DNA of 64,000 nt from Candidatus Poseidoniaceae archaeon. Its GTDB lineage: Archaea; Thermoplasmatota; Poseidoniia; Poseidoniales; Poseidoniaceae. The first letter of the stretch is position 1; each line of letters opens with the position of its first letter. Below are positions 9,569 to 19,128 of this stretch, one piece after another. The stretch lies in the NCBI GenBank assembly GCA_016777125.1, contig JADHSC010000002.1, positions 80,980-144,979 on the forward strand, given 5' to 3'. A program made the translations under genes and the position numbers. The notes under the pieces were generated by a model. It ran no database searches and was not told where the DNA came from. It saw nothing but the letters and a program-made list of their open reading frames with translations.

Positions 9569-12500
9569 ATGAGCCTAGTAGGCAATGGTCTTATCAATCA
9601 CCAACGAGTGAAAAGAATCATGGAGTCTCGTAAGAGAGTTATCGGCCCAAGTCTCGCATTCATGCTATTGGCATCTACATTGCTCGTATTCGCATCACCA
9701 ACACAAGCGGATATCACCGATGAAATTTCGATTTTACATACTGCAGTAAATCCTGAAAATAACAAGACGTATCACCTTCTTTCTGCATCTTCTTGGGAAG
9801 ATGCAGCATTCCGGGCACGATCATTAGATGGCTATCTTACCACCGTGGATTCAGATCTTGAAAACGCCTGGATTTTCGATACATTTGCTGGATTCGATAA
9901 TCAAAGTCGCCATATCTGGATTGGATTGAACGATGTTCAAGATGAAGGGATGTACCGTTGGCATGATGGAACACCATTTTTGTACAGAAGTTGGGGAGAA
10001 GCCCAACCAACTGGAAGTGATGATGCAGATTACGTACATATCGCCTCAACGAACATGGGCAACATTATGCCTGGTACTTGGAATGATTTAGAAAATAATC
10101 CAGAGTACTTCCCAGTCTATGGTGTCGTAGAAGTGGGCCAAGGTGCAGATTTTTCACTCCGATTTAATGGCATAGAGGATCATATTAAGATTTCAAATGA
10201 TGATGGTCTTCAACCAAATGCGTCATTGCTTATTGAAGCCACAATTAAACCATCTGATTTGAGTGGGATACGATTCATTACCATGAAGGGTGATTATGGC
10301 TGGGGCATGTACCTCTCAGAGGGATACATCGGCTATTCTTCAGAATACAGTCTCTCGAAACACCCATTATCGAACATGTCGGTTACTGTCGATAACTGGT
10401 CAACCATTGAAGTTGAGATCATAGAGGGTGTTGGCGGTGAATTCAGAATTGATGGAATACCTGTTGGGAATATTTCTGCTGAAGATGCAAACATACCTGC
10501 AGGTGATTTCGGTTCGAATGATTGTTTCACTTCCGGAGCATCATGTGACGAACTGTACATAGCTCGTATGGGCGCAGGATGTGATTGCTACCATTTCGAA
10601 GGTATCATTGATGATGTAACCATCAAGTCAATGGATGATGTAACCTGGGAAATTATGACTCAATGGACGTTCTGGGAAGGCGAAGGCAATGATGTTGGTG
10701 ATTCCTTAAACGATGAAATGTTTGAACGGAATGGAGAAATTCATGGAGCAGATTGGGTTATGCCTGATGGCTCTATTATCGCTCAGGCTATTGAATTGAT
10801 TAATGAAGATTATATCATTATCGAAGATGTCAAAGAAGGAGATACACTTCTTTTCTATGTCGATGTTGAGGATTTGACACGATATCTCGATGTATCCTTT
10901 TGGGCTTGGTCAGATTACTATTGGGAAGAAGATGTAGAAGAGGATCAATTCAATGTGTATGTCGGATACGATGAAATTCCTGCCCCGTGGGACTATGATA
11001 TGGAATTGACTGGATGGTATGGTTCAGTATATGGAAGTTTTACTTGGCCAGAACATGATGTCATGTGGTTTGCTCTTGTAGCAAATCAAGACCTAGAAGA
11101 ACTCGAAGTCAGCACGTACTGGGATCTTGCAAAGGCTCCACCAAGTCTTGAAGAGATGACAGAATTGTTCAAGGGTGTTCCAATCACACAGCAATCGAAT
11201 CAAGCAGAGGATTACGAAGCTGCAATCAATTACTATTTCGTAAACGTCACCGAACCACTTACTGAACTTAAAGTCGAGACATATGGTGGTAAAGGAAATA
11301 TTCAGTTAGCCATATCGAAGGGTGGACCGGTTGATCCTGACTATGGATGGGGCTTCGAGTTTGAAGATATTATACCGGGAGAAGGAAGCACTTCATCCAC
11401 AATGGAAGATTGGTCTATGGGCCAAGGGAATAATGAGGAAGTCAATTTGTTTGATGTCGAACCTGGAATCTACTATGTGGTCACTTACACGTACCGAAAA
11501 GCCGACGATTATACAATTCTTGCAGATATGAACTATGCTCCTACAAATGCTGACCCAACAACTGCTGTGGAACTCACACCTGGTATTGCTTATGGTCCTA
11601 TGAGTGGCTATGATGGACTTGATCAATACTTCTTCATTGACGTACCAACAGGTACCGAACGACTTGAAGTGGATCTAGATGGAGGATTTGGTGAAGCAAG
11701 TCTCCATATGCGTATCGAGAATACTCCTACTGCAAGTGAAGCCGACCATCATTCAGGTTCACCAGGGGCAGGTGATAAAATTGCATTCAATAATCCAACT
11801 CCTGGAAAATGGTACATCCTTCTTGATTCAGAAACAGTATTCAGCGGTGTTGAAATTACAGCATCCTTTGCAGACCTCTACATTTGGGAATATGATGGAA
11901 CTCCAGTTCAACTGTTTAAGGATGAGCAAATCGATGGATTGAGTGCCCCTTCTGGAGAAGACTTATTCTTCTACGTTGAAGTTGGAAGAAATACTCAAAC
12001 TCTGATCATCAATACATTCGGAGGCTCTGGAGAATTGCTTATTGAAGGAGATGGTGAGACTGACTTTGGATTTGATGACTTTGATTTCTTTGATGAGGAC
12101 ATGATGGATTCTGGAAGACAATTCGGTGAAGAAGAGTGGATTTCGTATGGCGAAGGTACATATCAAGAATTGTACATCTACTTCCCTGCTGAGGGTAGGT
12201 TTGACATTACCGTTACTTCGATGGACGATTTCTCTGAAGTCTCAATTGTTGCAACATGGGATGGGCGAGATGGTGGCCCTGATGGCCCTGATGAACCAGT
12301 TGACCCAGAAGAAATCATGCCTTGTGACGAAGGTTTGAAAGAAATGATGACTGATAATGACATTAACGGCGATGGACTCATTAGTGCATCAGAATTCAAA
12401 TATTTTGATGACTTTGACGGAAGAACAATCGAATTTTCTGAAATCAATCAAAACGATGATTCATACCTTGAATTCAATGAAATTGTAGCCTTTGCTTGTT

Positions 12501-13237
12501 CCTGTGAAAACGAATTGGCCTTACTTGACATGCAAATCGATGGACTTCTATCGCTTTCAGATTTTGATGAGATTGAATTCAAGAACGACTATCAGTCTAT
12601 CAAATTAGATTTCAACCAAGATGAATTCATTGATTCATTTGAATTAAGTGAATTCGCCCTCGTTTGTACAACATCCTACAACCCAATGGATACAGATGGG
12701 GATGGTGTTCTTGATCCTGATGACAAGTTCCCGAACGATCCTGATGAACAATCCGATGCTGATGGAGATGGGGTTGGAGATAATGCGGACTTTGCCCCAA
12801 GCGTATCCAACGACATCGTCTACAGCGCTGGTGCAGTAATGTTACTCGTTCTCTTTGGTGTACTTGTTCTGATTGTTCGTGGCAGTTCGAAAAGTCCTGA
12901 GGATTTACAACAAGAACAATGGAACAAAACCGATGCATTTGCAGAACGAATGATGGCTATGGATGGAGGAGAAACTATGCTAGAAGCTCCTAATCTTGGA
13001 CCTGTAAGCGATACGATCGCTCCAATAACTGACGAACCAGTTCAAGCCTTTGAAGCTCCTGGGGAATTAGAAGGATATGATTTCGGTAACGAATCCTCCT
13101 TTACAACTGAATCACAACCACCTGCAAGTTTGATGGGTATGATGGATAGTCAAGGCCGTGAGCATATCGAATATCCTGCACAAAGTGGAAAGTATTGGCA
13201 CAGAACCTCTCCAGACTCGCCTTGGATGAAGGATTAA
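9569..13237 (+). CDS. Large secreted/anchored surface protein: C-type lectin, LamG-like, PPC-like, EF-hand and TSP3 repeats
   Basis: A 1222-residue cell-surface protein. A signal peptide (basic stretch, then GPSLAFMLLASTLLVFA) ends near residue 48. A C-type lectin-like domain spans about 65-188 (WIGLND, W-N-D). A LamG/concanavalin-like domain covers about 195-390. Three PPC-like beta domains recur near 556, 684 and 801 (for example TYGGKGNIQL, DLDGGFGEASL, TFGGSGELLI). EF-hand-like loops such as DINGDGLISASEF lie around 924-1028 and thrombospondin type-3 calcium repeats around 1040-1078. One membrane span (1085-1108) leads into a cytoplasmic tail of about 115 residues ending in a Tyr/Trp-rich motif. 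It probably binds glycans or particles using calcium; this is inference. No PGF-type sorting signal is present. Confidence 0.85.
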   Translation: MSLVGNGLINHQRVKRIMESRKRVIGPSLAFMLLASTLLVFASPTQADITDEISILHTAVNPENNKTYHLLSASSWEDAAFRARSLDGYLTTVDSDLENAWIFDTFAGFDNQSRHIWIGLNDVQDEGMYRWHDGTPFLYRSWGEAQPTGSDDADYVHIASTNMGNIMPGTWNDLENNPEYFPVYGVVEVGQGADFSLRFNGIEDHIKISNDDGLQPNASLLIEATIKPSDLSGIRFITMKGDYGWGMYLSEGYIGYSSEYSLSKHPLSNMSVTVDNWSTIEVEIIEGVGGEFRIDGIPVGNISAEDANIPAGDFGSNDCFTSGASCDELYIARMGAGCDCYHFEGIIDDVTIKSMDDVTWEIMTQWTFWEGEGNDVGDSLNDEMFERNGEIHGADWVMPDGSIIAQAIELINEDYIIIEDVKEGDTLLFYVDVEDLTRYLDVSFWAWSDYYWEEDVEEDQFNVYVGYDEIPAPWDYDMELTGWYGSVYGSFTWPEHDVMWFALVANQDLEELEVSTYWDLAKAPPSLEEMTELFKGVPITQQSNQAEDYEAAINYYFVNVTEPLTELKVETYGGKGNIQLAISKGGPVDPDYGWGFEFEDIIPGEGSTSSTMEDWSMGQGNNEEVNLFDVEPGIYYVVTYTYRKADDYTILADMNYAPTNADPTTAVELTPGIAYGPMSGYDGLDQYFFIDVPTGTERLEVDLDGGFGEASLHMRIENTPTASEADHHSGSPGAGDKIAFNNPTPGKWYILLDSETVFSGVEITASFADLYIWEYDGTPVQLFKDEQIDGLSAPSGEDLFFYVEVGRNTQTLIINTFGGSGELLIEGDGETDFGFDDFDFFDEDMMDSGRQFGEEEWISYGEGTYQELYIYFPAEGRFDITVTSMDDFSEVSIVATWDGRDGGPDGPDEPVDPEEIMPCDEGLKEMMTDNDINGDGLISASEFKYFDDFDGRTIEFSEINQNDDSYLEFNEIVAFACSCENELALLDMQIDGLLSLSDFDEIEFKNDYQSIKLDFNQDEFIDSFELSEFALVCTTSYNPMDTDGDGVLDPDDKFPNDPDEQSDADGDGVGDNADFAPSVSNDIVYSAGAVMLLVLFGVLVLIVRGSSKSPEDLQQEQWNKTDAFAERMMAMDGGETMLEAPNLGPVSDTIAPITDEPVQAFEAPGELEGYDFGNESSFTTESQPPASLMGMMDSQGREHIEYPAQSGKYWHRTSPDSPWMKD

Positions 13238-14157
13238 CTGGGCTGCTTCTGACGTTTCCGTAAACCGACAGATTCCAGTAAACGTAGTATATGTCTATGT
13301 AACTCTGGTAAGAGTTCAAACATTGCAATTGCCATGATGAACATCGCAAAGAGAGATACAACTCGAGAAGCGTAAGAGTGTCCAAACTCAAACATACTCA
13401 TACCGAGGTATTCCCATCCCTCATAAGAGAGATGCATCCAAACCAATCCTGCATTTCTGAACAAGTTCAAAATGTGGATGATGGGGACTGTGAAGAGAAG
13501 AGCACGTATTCGTCGCTTACGATCGATATCAAGAACAGAGATGGCTCCAATGAAGACGATCATCGATTGAAGAGCTGTACAAGCAAGAACGAAATTGATA
13601 CCGATCATGCCCCCATCAGCCATGATCAGCTCTGTCTGATACGGGTGTTCAGCAAAAGAATCTGTCATAAACCACTTATTGCCATCCCACTCAGACCAAA
13701 GAAACGTTCCAGAATCTGTGTTGACATATGTCTCTCCAAGTTGTATGTCTGCAGTTCCAGTAAACGATAGAAAGAGAGCAACTTGAGAGGCTACAAACCA
13801 GATTGCTAGCACACTGAACCAAGGTACAGAAGCAATCAGAAGGTATGGACCCCCTGCATAAGCAATACATCCTCTCGCCCAATTCAGAGCATCACGGTCT
13901 CTTTTAGTTAAGGAACGTGCCTCAGCGATAACCAATCCCACACCAAGTGGAAGAGCTAATGCCGTCATTATTGTTAGAACAAGATCACCGATTTCAAAGT
14001 AATAACCGGATTCATTGAAAAAATATAGAGCAACAAGCATCCAGCCTGTTTGTGCAGGTCTGCTTACTCCGCTCTGGTGACGCTTATGCCATGAAAATCC
14101 AAGCAAAATCATACCAAGAGCACCACAAATTGTGGCATACTCCTTTGGTATCAGCAT
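13234..14157 (-). CDS. artA: Archaeosortase A-like transpeptidase
   Basis: Polytopic membrane protein of 307 residues in the exosortase/archaeosortase family, which processes surface proteins at C-terminal sorting signals (PGF-CTERM for ArtA) and links them to lipid. The family's three key residues are visible: Cys193 in ACTALQSM, Arg234 in LNLFRNAG and His260 in FEFGHSYASR, each in or next to a predicted membrane segment. About seven hydrophobic segments and a basic tail complete it. The gene converges on the surface-protein gene with a 4 bp overlap. That neighbour has no PGF-CTERM tail, so its substrates must lie elsewhere. Recognition rests on motif spacing and could equally be a related archaeosortase subfamily. 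Confidence 0.75.
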   Translation of the reverse strand: MLIPKEYATICGALGMILLGFSWHKRHQSGVSRPAQTGWMLVALYFFNESGYYFEIGDLVLTIMTALALPLGVGLVIAEARSLTKRDRDALNWARGCIAYAGGPYLLIASVPWFSVLAIWFVASQVALFLSFTGTADIQLGETYVNTDSGTFLWSEWDGNKWFMTDSFAEHPYQTELIMADGGMIGINFVLACTALQSMIVFIGAISVLDIDRKRRIRALLFTVPIIHILNLFRNAGLVWMHLSYEGWEYLGMSMFEFGHSYASRVVSLFAMFIMAIAMFELLPELHRHILRLLESVGLRKRQKQPS

Positions 14158-14241
14158 AGTAGGTCCTAGAGTATCCTAGATAGAAACATTTGCTCTTAAT
14201 CCCTCCACTAAATCCAACAACCCCCAATCCTTGGGTTGACC

Positions 14242-14856
14242 ATGAAGGGACCTGTCATTGACGGAGAAGGGTGGGCAAAGGGCCCCATTGCTTTTCTCGA
14301 CCGTGATGGTGTACTCAATTATGGACGTGAAGGATATGTCAACAATCCTTCACAAATGAATGTTATTCCTGGTGCAGGTCATGCTATTGCTCAATTAAGA
14401 GAATCTGGATTCACGATTTGTGTTGTAACCAATCAATCCCCAATTATGCGTGGTTTATGGGATGTTGAACAATTACATACAATCCATGAAGAGTTGCGTA
14501 AACAATTGTTGAATGAGAATAAAGATGCTGTAATTGATATGATCCTCACATGTCCACATCGAAATCGTGATCGTTGTGGTTGCAGAAAGCCGTGGCCAGG
14601 TATGCTTCGAACAGGTCACGAACTTTTGAGAAATCAGCGTGTACTTCATTCCAAAATTGATTGGGCGGGAAGTAAACCAAATTCATGGAACCCATTGGAC
14701 ACGATGGTTGGCGATCGTAAATCCGATATGGGCGCAGGCTGGGCAGTAGGTGCTCGTACGTTTGAAGTCTCATCACAACAGGGTTTACCCCAAGTGATTA
14801 ATCGTGTTCTTGATACATTGGATTCTGGCGATGACTACGATCCCATGAGGTGGTAA
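14242..14856 (+). CDS. HAD-superfamily phosphatase, GmhB/HisB-N type
   Basis: Phosphatase of HAD subfamily IIIA, related to D-glycero-D-manno-heptose 1,7-bisphosphate 7-phosphatase and the histidinol-phosphatase half of HisB. Catalytic FLDRDG (Asp20, Asp22) is near the N-terminus, VVTNQS is motif II, and MVGDRKSDMGAG carries the late acidic motif. The zinc-loop pattern CPH...RCGCRKPWPGM is typical of GmhB. Substrate is uncertain in an archaeon; a sugar bisphosphate for surface glycans is plausible. I start at ATG 14242 rather than the TTG at 14236. The TiaS gene follows after one base, so they are probably co-transcribed. Confidence 0.85.
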   Translation: MKGPVIDGEGWAKGPIAFLDRDGVLNYGREGYVNNPSQMNVIPGAGHAIAQLRESGFTICVVTNQSPIMRGLWDVEQLHTIHEELRKQLLNENKDAVIDMILTCPHRNRDRCGCRKPWPGMLRTGHELLRNQRVLHSKIDWAGSKPNSWNPLDTMVGDRKSDMGAGWAVGARTFEVSSQQGLPQVINRVLDTLDSGDDYDPMRW

Positions 14857-14857
14857 G

Positions 14858-16039
14858 ATGGGGTGGCTGGGGCTTGATGATACAGATTCACTCAAAGGTG
14901 GTTGTACCACTGAAGTACTGTTCCAATTATTGAACGATTTACCAAATACTGTTTCATTTAGAAGCCCCCGACTTGTCAGGCTATGGCCATTTGCAAAACA
15001 GCGAACAAGAGGAAATGCTGCGGTGGCTGTTGAATTGATTACTGAAAATGAGGCAGAACTTCTGACTCACCTCGACCAGTGGTGGAAGCAACATATTGAA
15101 TCACTCAAAGGAATTCTTGGAACAAGCGACCACAGTGAACGTACACAATATCCAACAGATCCCGGCATGGTATGGACAAGCGAATTAATGACAGATGAAG
15201 CGTTTTACAAATCGGCTGTATCTTCCGAAATTGAACTGCAAAATGTACCGGAAGTAACACGCTACTGGGGTGGAAATGGAAGAATCGGCGCAACTGCTGC
15301 AGTCCTATGGCCGGCGGCTCAGTGTACATACGAAGCCATTGCTTGGAGAAGCAATGAAGCAGAGGGAAGACGTCAATTGGATGAAGTAGCATTAGCTGAA
15401 GTTGAGGACTTAAAGGATACATTTCTGTGTAGAAATCCAAAACTGGGCACCAGCCTTCTAGCACCGAGAGGAAATTCTCCAGTTCTTTTTGGAATTCGTT
15501 CATGGACAAAGGAAGGGGCGCAGCATGCACTCGATATTCTTGAACAAGGAGAGGATACCGAGCCAACCAAAGGTTCACTCGTATTCCAAACCAACCAAGC
15601 AACAGGTGATCATTTAGAAGAACCAATAGAAGCCTTTGTCCGGTCCAAATCTATTTTGAAAAAGGGTCATGTTGTCCTGGAAACAACACAAGGAACATGG
15701 ATGGCTTTTCGACAAAGTGGACATATCGCTTTGCTCTCACAGTGGGTCATAAAAGGAGATTTATTAATCGGAAATGGACTAAGAGATGAAGACAATGTTC
15801 TTCATCTTGAATTACTGAAGGTTAAGAAGTCAATAAGTGAACAGAAAAGACCTCTTTGTGTAAGGTGTAATAAGTCGATGAAATCGATGGGTAAAAACCA
15901 GGGTCTTCGTTGCAAAAGATGCAACTTAACCTCTGATCGAGGTTGGGTTGAAGTTAATCGAATCCCGCCTTTCCAAGATTGGGTCCAACCCCCTCCGTCC
16001 TCGAGGAGACATCTCTCAAAACCCCTTGAAGATATGTAA
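14858..16039 (+). CDS. tiaS: tRNA(Ile2) 2-agmatinylcytidine synthetase
   Basis: Modifies C34 of the CAU-anticodon tRNA-Ile with agmatine so that it reads AUA codons; archaea-specific and normally essential. The N-terminal GLDDTDSLKGGCTTEV (residues 5-20) is the signature kinase-like motif. The middle holds the conserved WGGNGRIGA-type block and an OB-fold region. A C-terminal zinc ribbon is seen as CVRC...CKRC. At 393 residues it is slightly short for the family. It follows the HAD phosphatase with a one-base gap. Good confidence because both end motifs are present in order. Confidence 0.92.
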   Translation: MGWLGLDDTDSLKGGCTTEVLFQLLNDLPNTVSFRSPRLVRLWPFAKQRTRGNAAVAVELITENEAELLTHLDQWWKQHIESLKGILGTSDHSERTQYPTDPGMVWTSELMTDEAFYKSAVSSEIELQNVPEVTRYWGGNGRIGATAAVLWPAAQCTYEAIAWRSNEAEGRRQLDEVALAEVEDLKDTFLCRNPKLGTSLLAPRGNSPVLFGIRSWTKEGAQHALDILEQGEDTEPTKGSLVFQTNQATGDHLEEPIEAFVRSKSILKKGHVVLETTQGTWMAFRQSGHIALLSQWVIKGDLLIGNGLRDEDNVLHLELLKVKKSISEQKRPLCVRCNKSMKSMGKNQGLRCKRCNLTSDRGWVEVNRIPPFQDWVQPPPSSRRHLSKPLEDM

Positions 16040-16082
16040 TCTCCATCAAAACAATATTTACTGAGAAGACATAAGAAGGCTC

Positions 16083-16334
16083 ATGGCAGACGACCTTACC
16101 AAGTACGTAACAACGTTCATTCTCATTCTGATGTTAATCGGAATGATTGTCTTTGTTGCAATTCGTGCAAAACAAAATCGAGAAAACATGATTGAAAATC
16201 ATGCTCCTAAGGTGGCAGGAGAGGACGAATTGGAAGGAGGAGCACGAAACCCTCAACGATTTGATGAACCTGATGAAGAAGCCCTCGAAGAAATGGCAGA
16301 ACTTCTCGGTGAAGACTCAGAAGATGAAGCCTGA
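16083..16334 (+). CDS. Small single-span membrane protein with acidic tail
   Basis: 83 residues: a short polar N-terminus, one hydrophobic helix (about residues 9-28), a basic stop-transfer stretch (RAKQNRENM), then a strongly acidic tail rich in Glu and Asp. The layout suggests an N-out, C-in anchor. I do not recognise the family. It follows tiaS by 43 bp on the same strand and overlaps the convergent RecA-like gene by 18 bp. Codon use and composition are like neighbouring real genes. Confidence 0.6.
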   Translation: MADDLTKYVTTFILILMLIGMIVFVAIRAKQNRENMIENHAPKVAGEDELEGGARNPQRFDEPDEEALEEMAELLGEDSEDEA

Positions 16335-16904
16335 ATCATCTATTTTTCCAACGAGTTTTGTTCCATCACAGATCAGAATTTTAGATGCTTGTTCTGTTTC
16401 TTGCAATGTCCATATCTCAAATCCACCATCCTTTAGAACCGCTTCACTACGAGGCTTAACCTCTGTATTGTTTCCATTTACTTCAGTCCCTGCTTTTGAG
16501 ATAAGCAAAAGTGTAGTGGAATCATCAATCCGCTTTTTCAGATCGATCACCGCCTTAATGTAACGAGAAGGAATCCGTCCAGTTGATTCACACCAGTCAT
16601 CAAGAACAATCAAACCGACACTCGGTAAATTCTGTTCTGCTTCAACAATTGCATCAACACAACGTTCCATATTACCAATCAAATTCATCGCATGAAACCG
16701 GCTGGCTTCCACAATGTTAAGGGATGAAAAAAGTTGAGAAAAGCGAGTTGCATTTGGCATATGCGGAGATGCCCAGAGAACTCTCCCCCCGCCTTGTATT
16801 TCGTCGACAGCACAATGCAAACCAAGAGTTGTACCTCCACAGCCTCCGTCCACTGAAAGATGGATTCTTTTTCCTTGCAGATCAAGCACCCAACGTTCGG
16901 CCAT
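16317..16904 (-). CDS. Degenerate RecA/KaiC-like P-loop protein
   Basis: 195 residues with a RecA-superfamily look: a glycine-rich loop GGCGGTTLGLHCA near residues 20-32 where a Walker A GxxGxGKT would be, and a hydrophobic strand ending GLIVLDDW that mimics Walker B. The loop has Thr-Thr but no invariant lysine, so ATP binding may be lost or altered. RadB or an archaeal KaiC-like paralogue is the nearest guess; I cannot assign a function. It is a lone minus-strand gene between plus-strand membrane proteins and overlaps the upstream one tail to tail. Confidence 0.55.
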   Translation of the reverse strand: MAERWVLDLQGKRIHLSVDGGCGGTTLGLHCAVDEIQGGGRVLWASPHMPNATRFSQLFSSLNIVEASRFHAMNLIGNMERCVDAIVEAEQNLPSVGLIVLDDWCESTGRIPSRYIKAVIDLKKRIDDSTTLLLISKAGTEVNGNNTEVKPRSEAVLKDGGFEIWTLQETEQASKILICDGTKLVGKIDDSGFIF

Positions 16905-16980
16905 AACAATCCCAACCAGTTCACAGATTTGACATTAACATCAGCGCAATGCTCATGACCTTCCATACGAACCCACAATC

Positions 16981-17199
16981 ATGAGCGGAGAAGTTCGAGA
17001 AGGGGAGCGTATTCCAAGAAGAGAACCTCCTCCCTATGAAGAAGCAAAGGGATTCGCCTCCGCAGTAGCCCGTGATGGCTTTTTGGCAACAGCAATTAAG
17101 GACACAAATCAATATGGCCCAGTTGGAATGATGATCTTGCTTTTCATCGTTGCCACCATTACTGGATTTGCCATCAAGATGCTCGGTCTTGTCGTGTGA
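16981..17199 (+). CDS. Small membrane protein, unknown family
   Basis: 72 residues: a charged, proline-rich N-terminal half (RIPRREPPPYEEAK) followed by one C-terminal hydrophobic helix (about 48-70). The arrangement is that of a tail-anchored protein with the soluble part in the cytoplasm. No recognised domain. It is divergent from the RecA-like gene with 76 bp between them and begins with ATG at 16981. It precedes another membrane protein on the same strand. Confidence 0.55.
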   Translation: MSGEVREGERIPRREPPPYEEAKGFASAVARDGFLATAIKDTNQYGPVGMMILLFIVATITGFAIKMLGLVV

Positions 17200-17287
17200 A
17201 CTGAATATATTTCATTCACTGCAAAGTCTACTATAATCGGTCTGTAGTAGGACAAAATACAAACCCTTTACTGCCTCTGATAAAGAT

Positions 17288-17716
17288 ATGAGTGAACGTT
17301 CCGTCAATGTTGAGAGTAGAACCTCTTCACAAGATAAGCGCTGGGCAATCATGGCTGCGTTATTAGGAACAAATACAGCAGTAATGCTCTTTCAAGGTAT
17401 TGAACAGGAAGCAAATCCAACTCAAATGAGAGAAGTCGCTTTGGCGATTATTGCAGGTACCCTTCCCTTCCAAGCAATTTATTTTCTAATTTACACGTAC
17501 CTTCTTGAGAATAAGGGAACGCTGAGTGAAAAAATGGTTAAAAAACTGGGTTTCGCTTCAGCCATTTGTCAGATCTTTGGATATGCATCCCTTGTCGGTG
17601 TAGCTATGATGTGGTACAACCTTTCTGTCTATGTTGGGCTATCATTTTTGATATCCAGTATATTGGCAATGATTCTGATTAGAACAGCAATGATGCCAGA
17701 TAAATCTGAACTCTAG
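17288..17716 (+). CDS. Four-helix integral membrane protein, unknown family
   Basis: 142 residues with about four predicted membrane segments (near 19-36, 48-72, 87-107 and 113-133) joined by short loops; both ends are polar. No signature residues allow assignment. The gene stands between the small tail-anchored protein and purB, all on the plus strand with gaps of 88 and 62 bp. Treated as real because the frame is intact and the hydropathy is regular. Confidence 0.6.
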   Translation: MSERSVNVESRTSSQDKRWAIMAALLGTNTAVMLFQGIEQEANPTQMREVALAIIAGTLPFQAIYFLIYTYLLENKGTLSEKMVKKLGFASAICQIFGYASLVGVAMMWYNLSVYVGLSFLISSILAMILIRTAMMPDKSEL

Positions 17717-17778
17717 AGGCTTTATTTCCAAAAATGCTCTCAAGTAAGGTTCATGAAGCCTCTTCTTGAGCGTGTCTT

Positions 17779-19128
17779 ATGGCGTTCTGTCCACTCGATT
17801 ATCGATACGGCTGTCAAGAGTTCAAACACATCTGGTCAGAGCTGGGTCGTCATGAGCGCCAGTTAGAAGTTGAACGAGCCCTCATATGGGCTCACATGCA
17901 ACTCGGAAGAGTCTCTCAAGCAGATTATGACATTGTAAAGTCAATTGCCAATCCAACATCGGTTACAAAGGAAAGAGTTTCAGAAATTGAAGCGGAAACG
18001 CGACATGACATCATGGCCTTAACAAAAGCAATGGCTGAAGCGGCTGGTGAAGCAGGGTGGTGCATCCACCTTGGGGCAACCTCAAACGATATTGTCGATA
18101 CAGCAGTGGCTCTTCAACTTCGAGACAGTATTGTTATGCTCAGAGAACAATTATGCCTACTCATTGGTGTTTGTGCCGATGTTGCAGAACGAGAACGAGA
18201 TACTGTTATGCTTGGAAGAACTCATGGTCAAGCAGCAGTTCCAATTACCTTTGGTCTCAAAGCAGCAGTTTGGCTGGATGAATTGAGAAGACAACTTGTA
18301 AGACTGGATGAATCTACGCCTCGTATTGCAGTGGGTAAATTCCTGGGTGCTGTAGGAACAGGTGCTGCTCAAGGAGAAAATGCACGTGAATTACAGCGAT
18401 TGATTCTAACACACTTAGGACTTGGTGTTCCTCTAGCAACAACTCAGGTTGTAGGCAGAGACCGTTATGTTGAATATGTGTCGTGGCTTGCCAATGTTGC
18501 TACATCTTGTGAGAAGATTCTCCAAGAGATACGAAACCTACAACGCTCAGAATTGGCAGAAGCAGGAGAAGGATTTGACGTAAAGAAACAAGTCGGATCA
18601 TCGACAATGGCGCATAAGAAGAATCCAATCAAGTCTGAAAACGCTTCTGGATTAGCTCGAATCGTTCGTTCATTCATTATTCCAACCTATGAAAATGCGC
18701 TACTTTGGCATGAGAGAGATCTTGCAAATTCAAGCAGTGAACGATTTACTCTATCACATGGTTCTGCTCTTTGCGAAGATGTCATTGCCAAAACACGAGA
18801 TGTGTTGACCAATATGTGGGTCGATGCTGAACGTTGTATGGAGAATATCAAATCACAACGTGGATTGGTTATGGCTGAGAAGGTAATGATCGATTTAGTC
18901 GACCATGGTATCGCTCGTGATGAAGCACATGAGATTCTTCGTGAAGCTTCGTTTACCGCCGTTGCAAATAAAGAGGAACTCATCGATGTTTGCAGTCGAA
19001 CACCAGCAATTGTTGCTGCATTTAGTGCAGAAGAACTCGAAGCAATGTTTGAGCCTGCAAATCATATCGGTGTCTCTGGAGAAATTGTTGATGAAGCAGT
19101 TGAACTTGCTCGTAAGGCAATTCAGTGA
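17779..19128 (+). CDS. purB: Adenylosuccinate lyase
   Basis: Catalyses two fumarate-releasing steps of purine synthesis: SAICAR to AICAR and adenylosuccinate to AMP. 449 residues, usual length. The fumarase/aspartase-superfamily signature appears as GSSTMAHKKNP at residues 273-283, carrying the mobile catalytic serine. LGRTHGQAA, with the conserved His, and the region H-x-G-A-T-S-N-D around residues 97-104 are also present. Starts at ATG 17779. It overlaps the convergent DPH6 gene by 7 bp. No other purine genes are adjacent, so it is probably expressed alone. Confidence 0.95.
   Translation: MAFCPLDYRYGCQEFKHIWSELGRHERQLEVERALIWAHMQLGRVSQADYDIVKSIANPTSVTKERVSEIEAETRHDIMALTKAMAEAAGEAGWCIHLGATSNDIVDTAVALQLRDSIVMLREQLCLLIGVCADVAERERDTVMLGRTHGQAAVPITFGLKAAVWLDELRRQLVRLDESTPRIAVGKFLGAVGTGAAQGENARELQRLILTHLGLGVPLATTQVVGRDRYVEYVSWLANVATSCEKILQEIRNLQRSELAEAGEGFDVKKQVGSSTMAHKKNPIKSENASGLARIVRSFIIPTYENALLWHERDLANSSSERFTLSHGSALCEDVIAKTRDVLTNMWVDAERCMENIKSQRGLVMAEKVMIDLVDHGIARDEAHEILREASFTAVANKEELIDVCSRTPAIVAAFSAEELEAMFEPANHIGVSGEIVDEAVELARKAIQ

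Noticed and set aside
13100..13237. PGF-CTERM sorting signal on the surface protein beside archaeosortase
   Set aside because: The end is a cytoplasmic tail rich in Tyr/Trp with no Pro-Gly-Phe motif, and the membrane span is 115 residues from the end.
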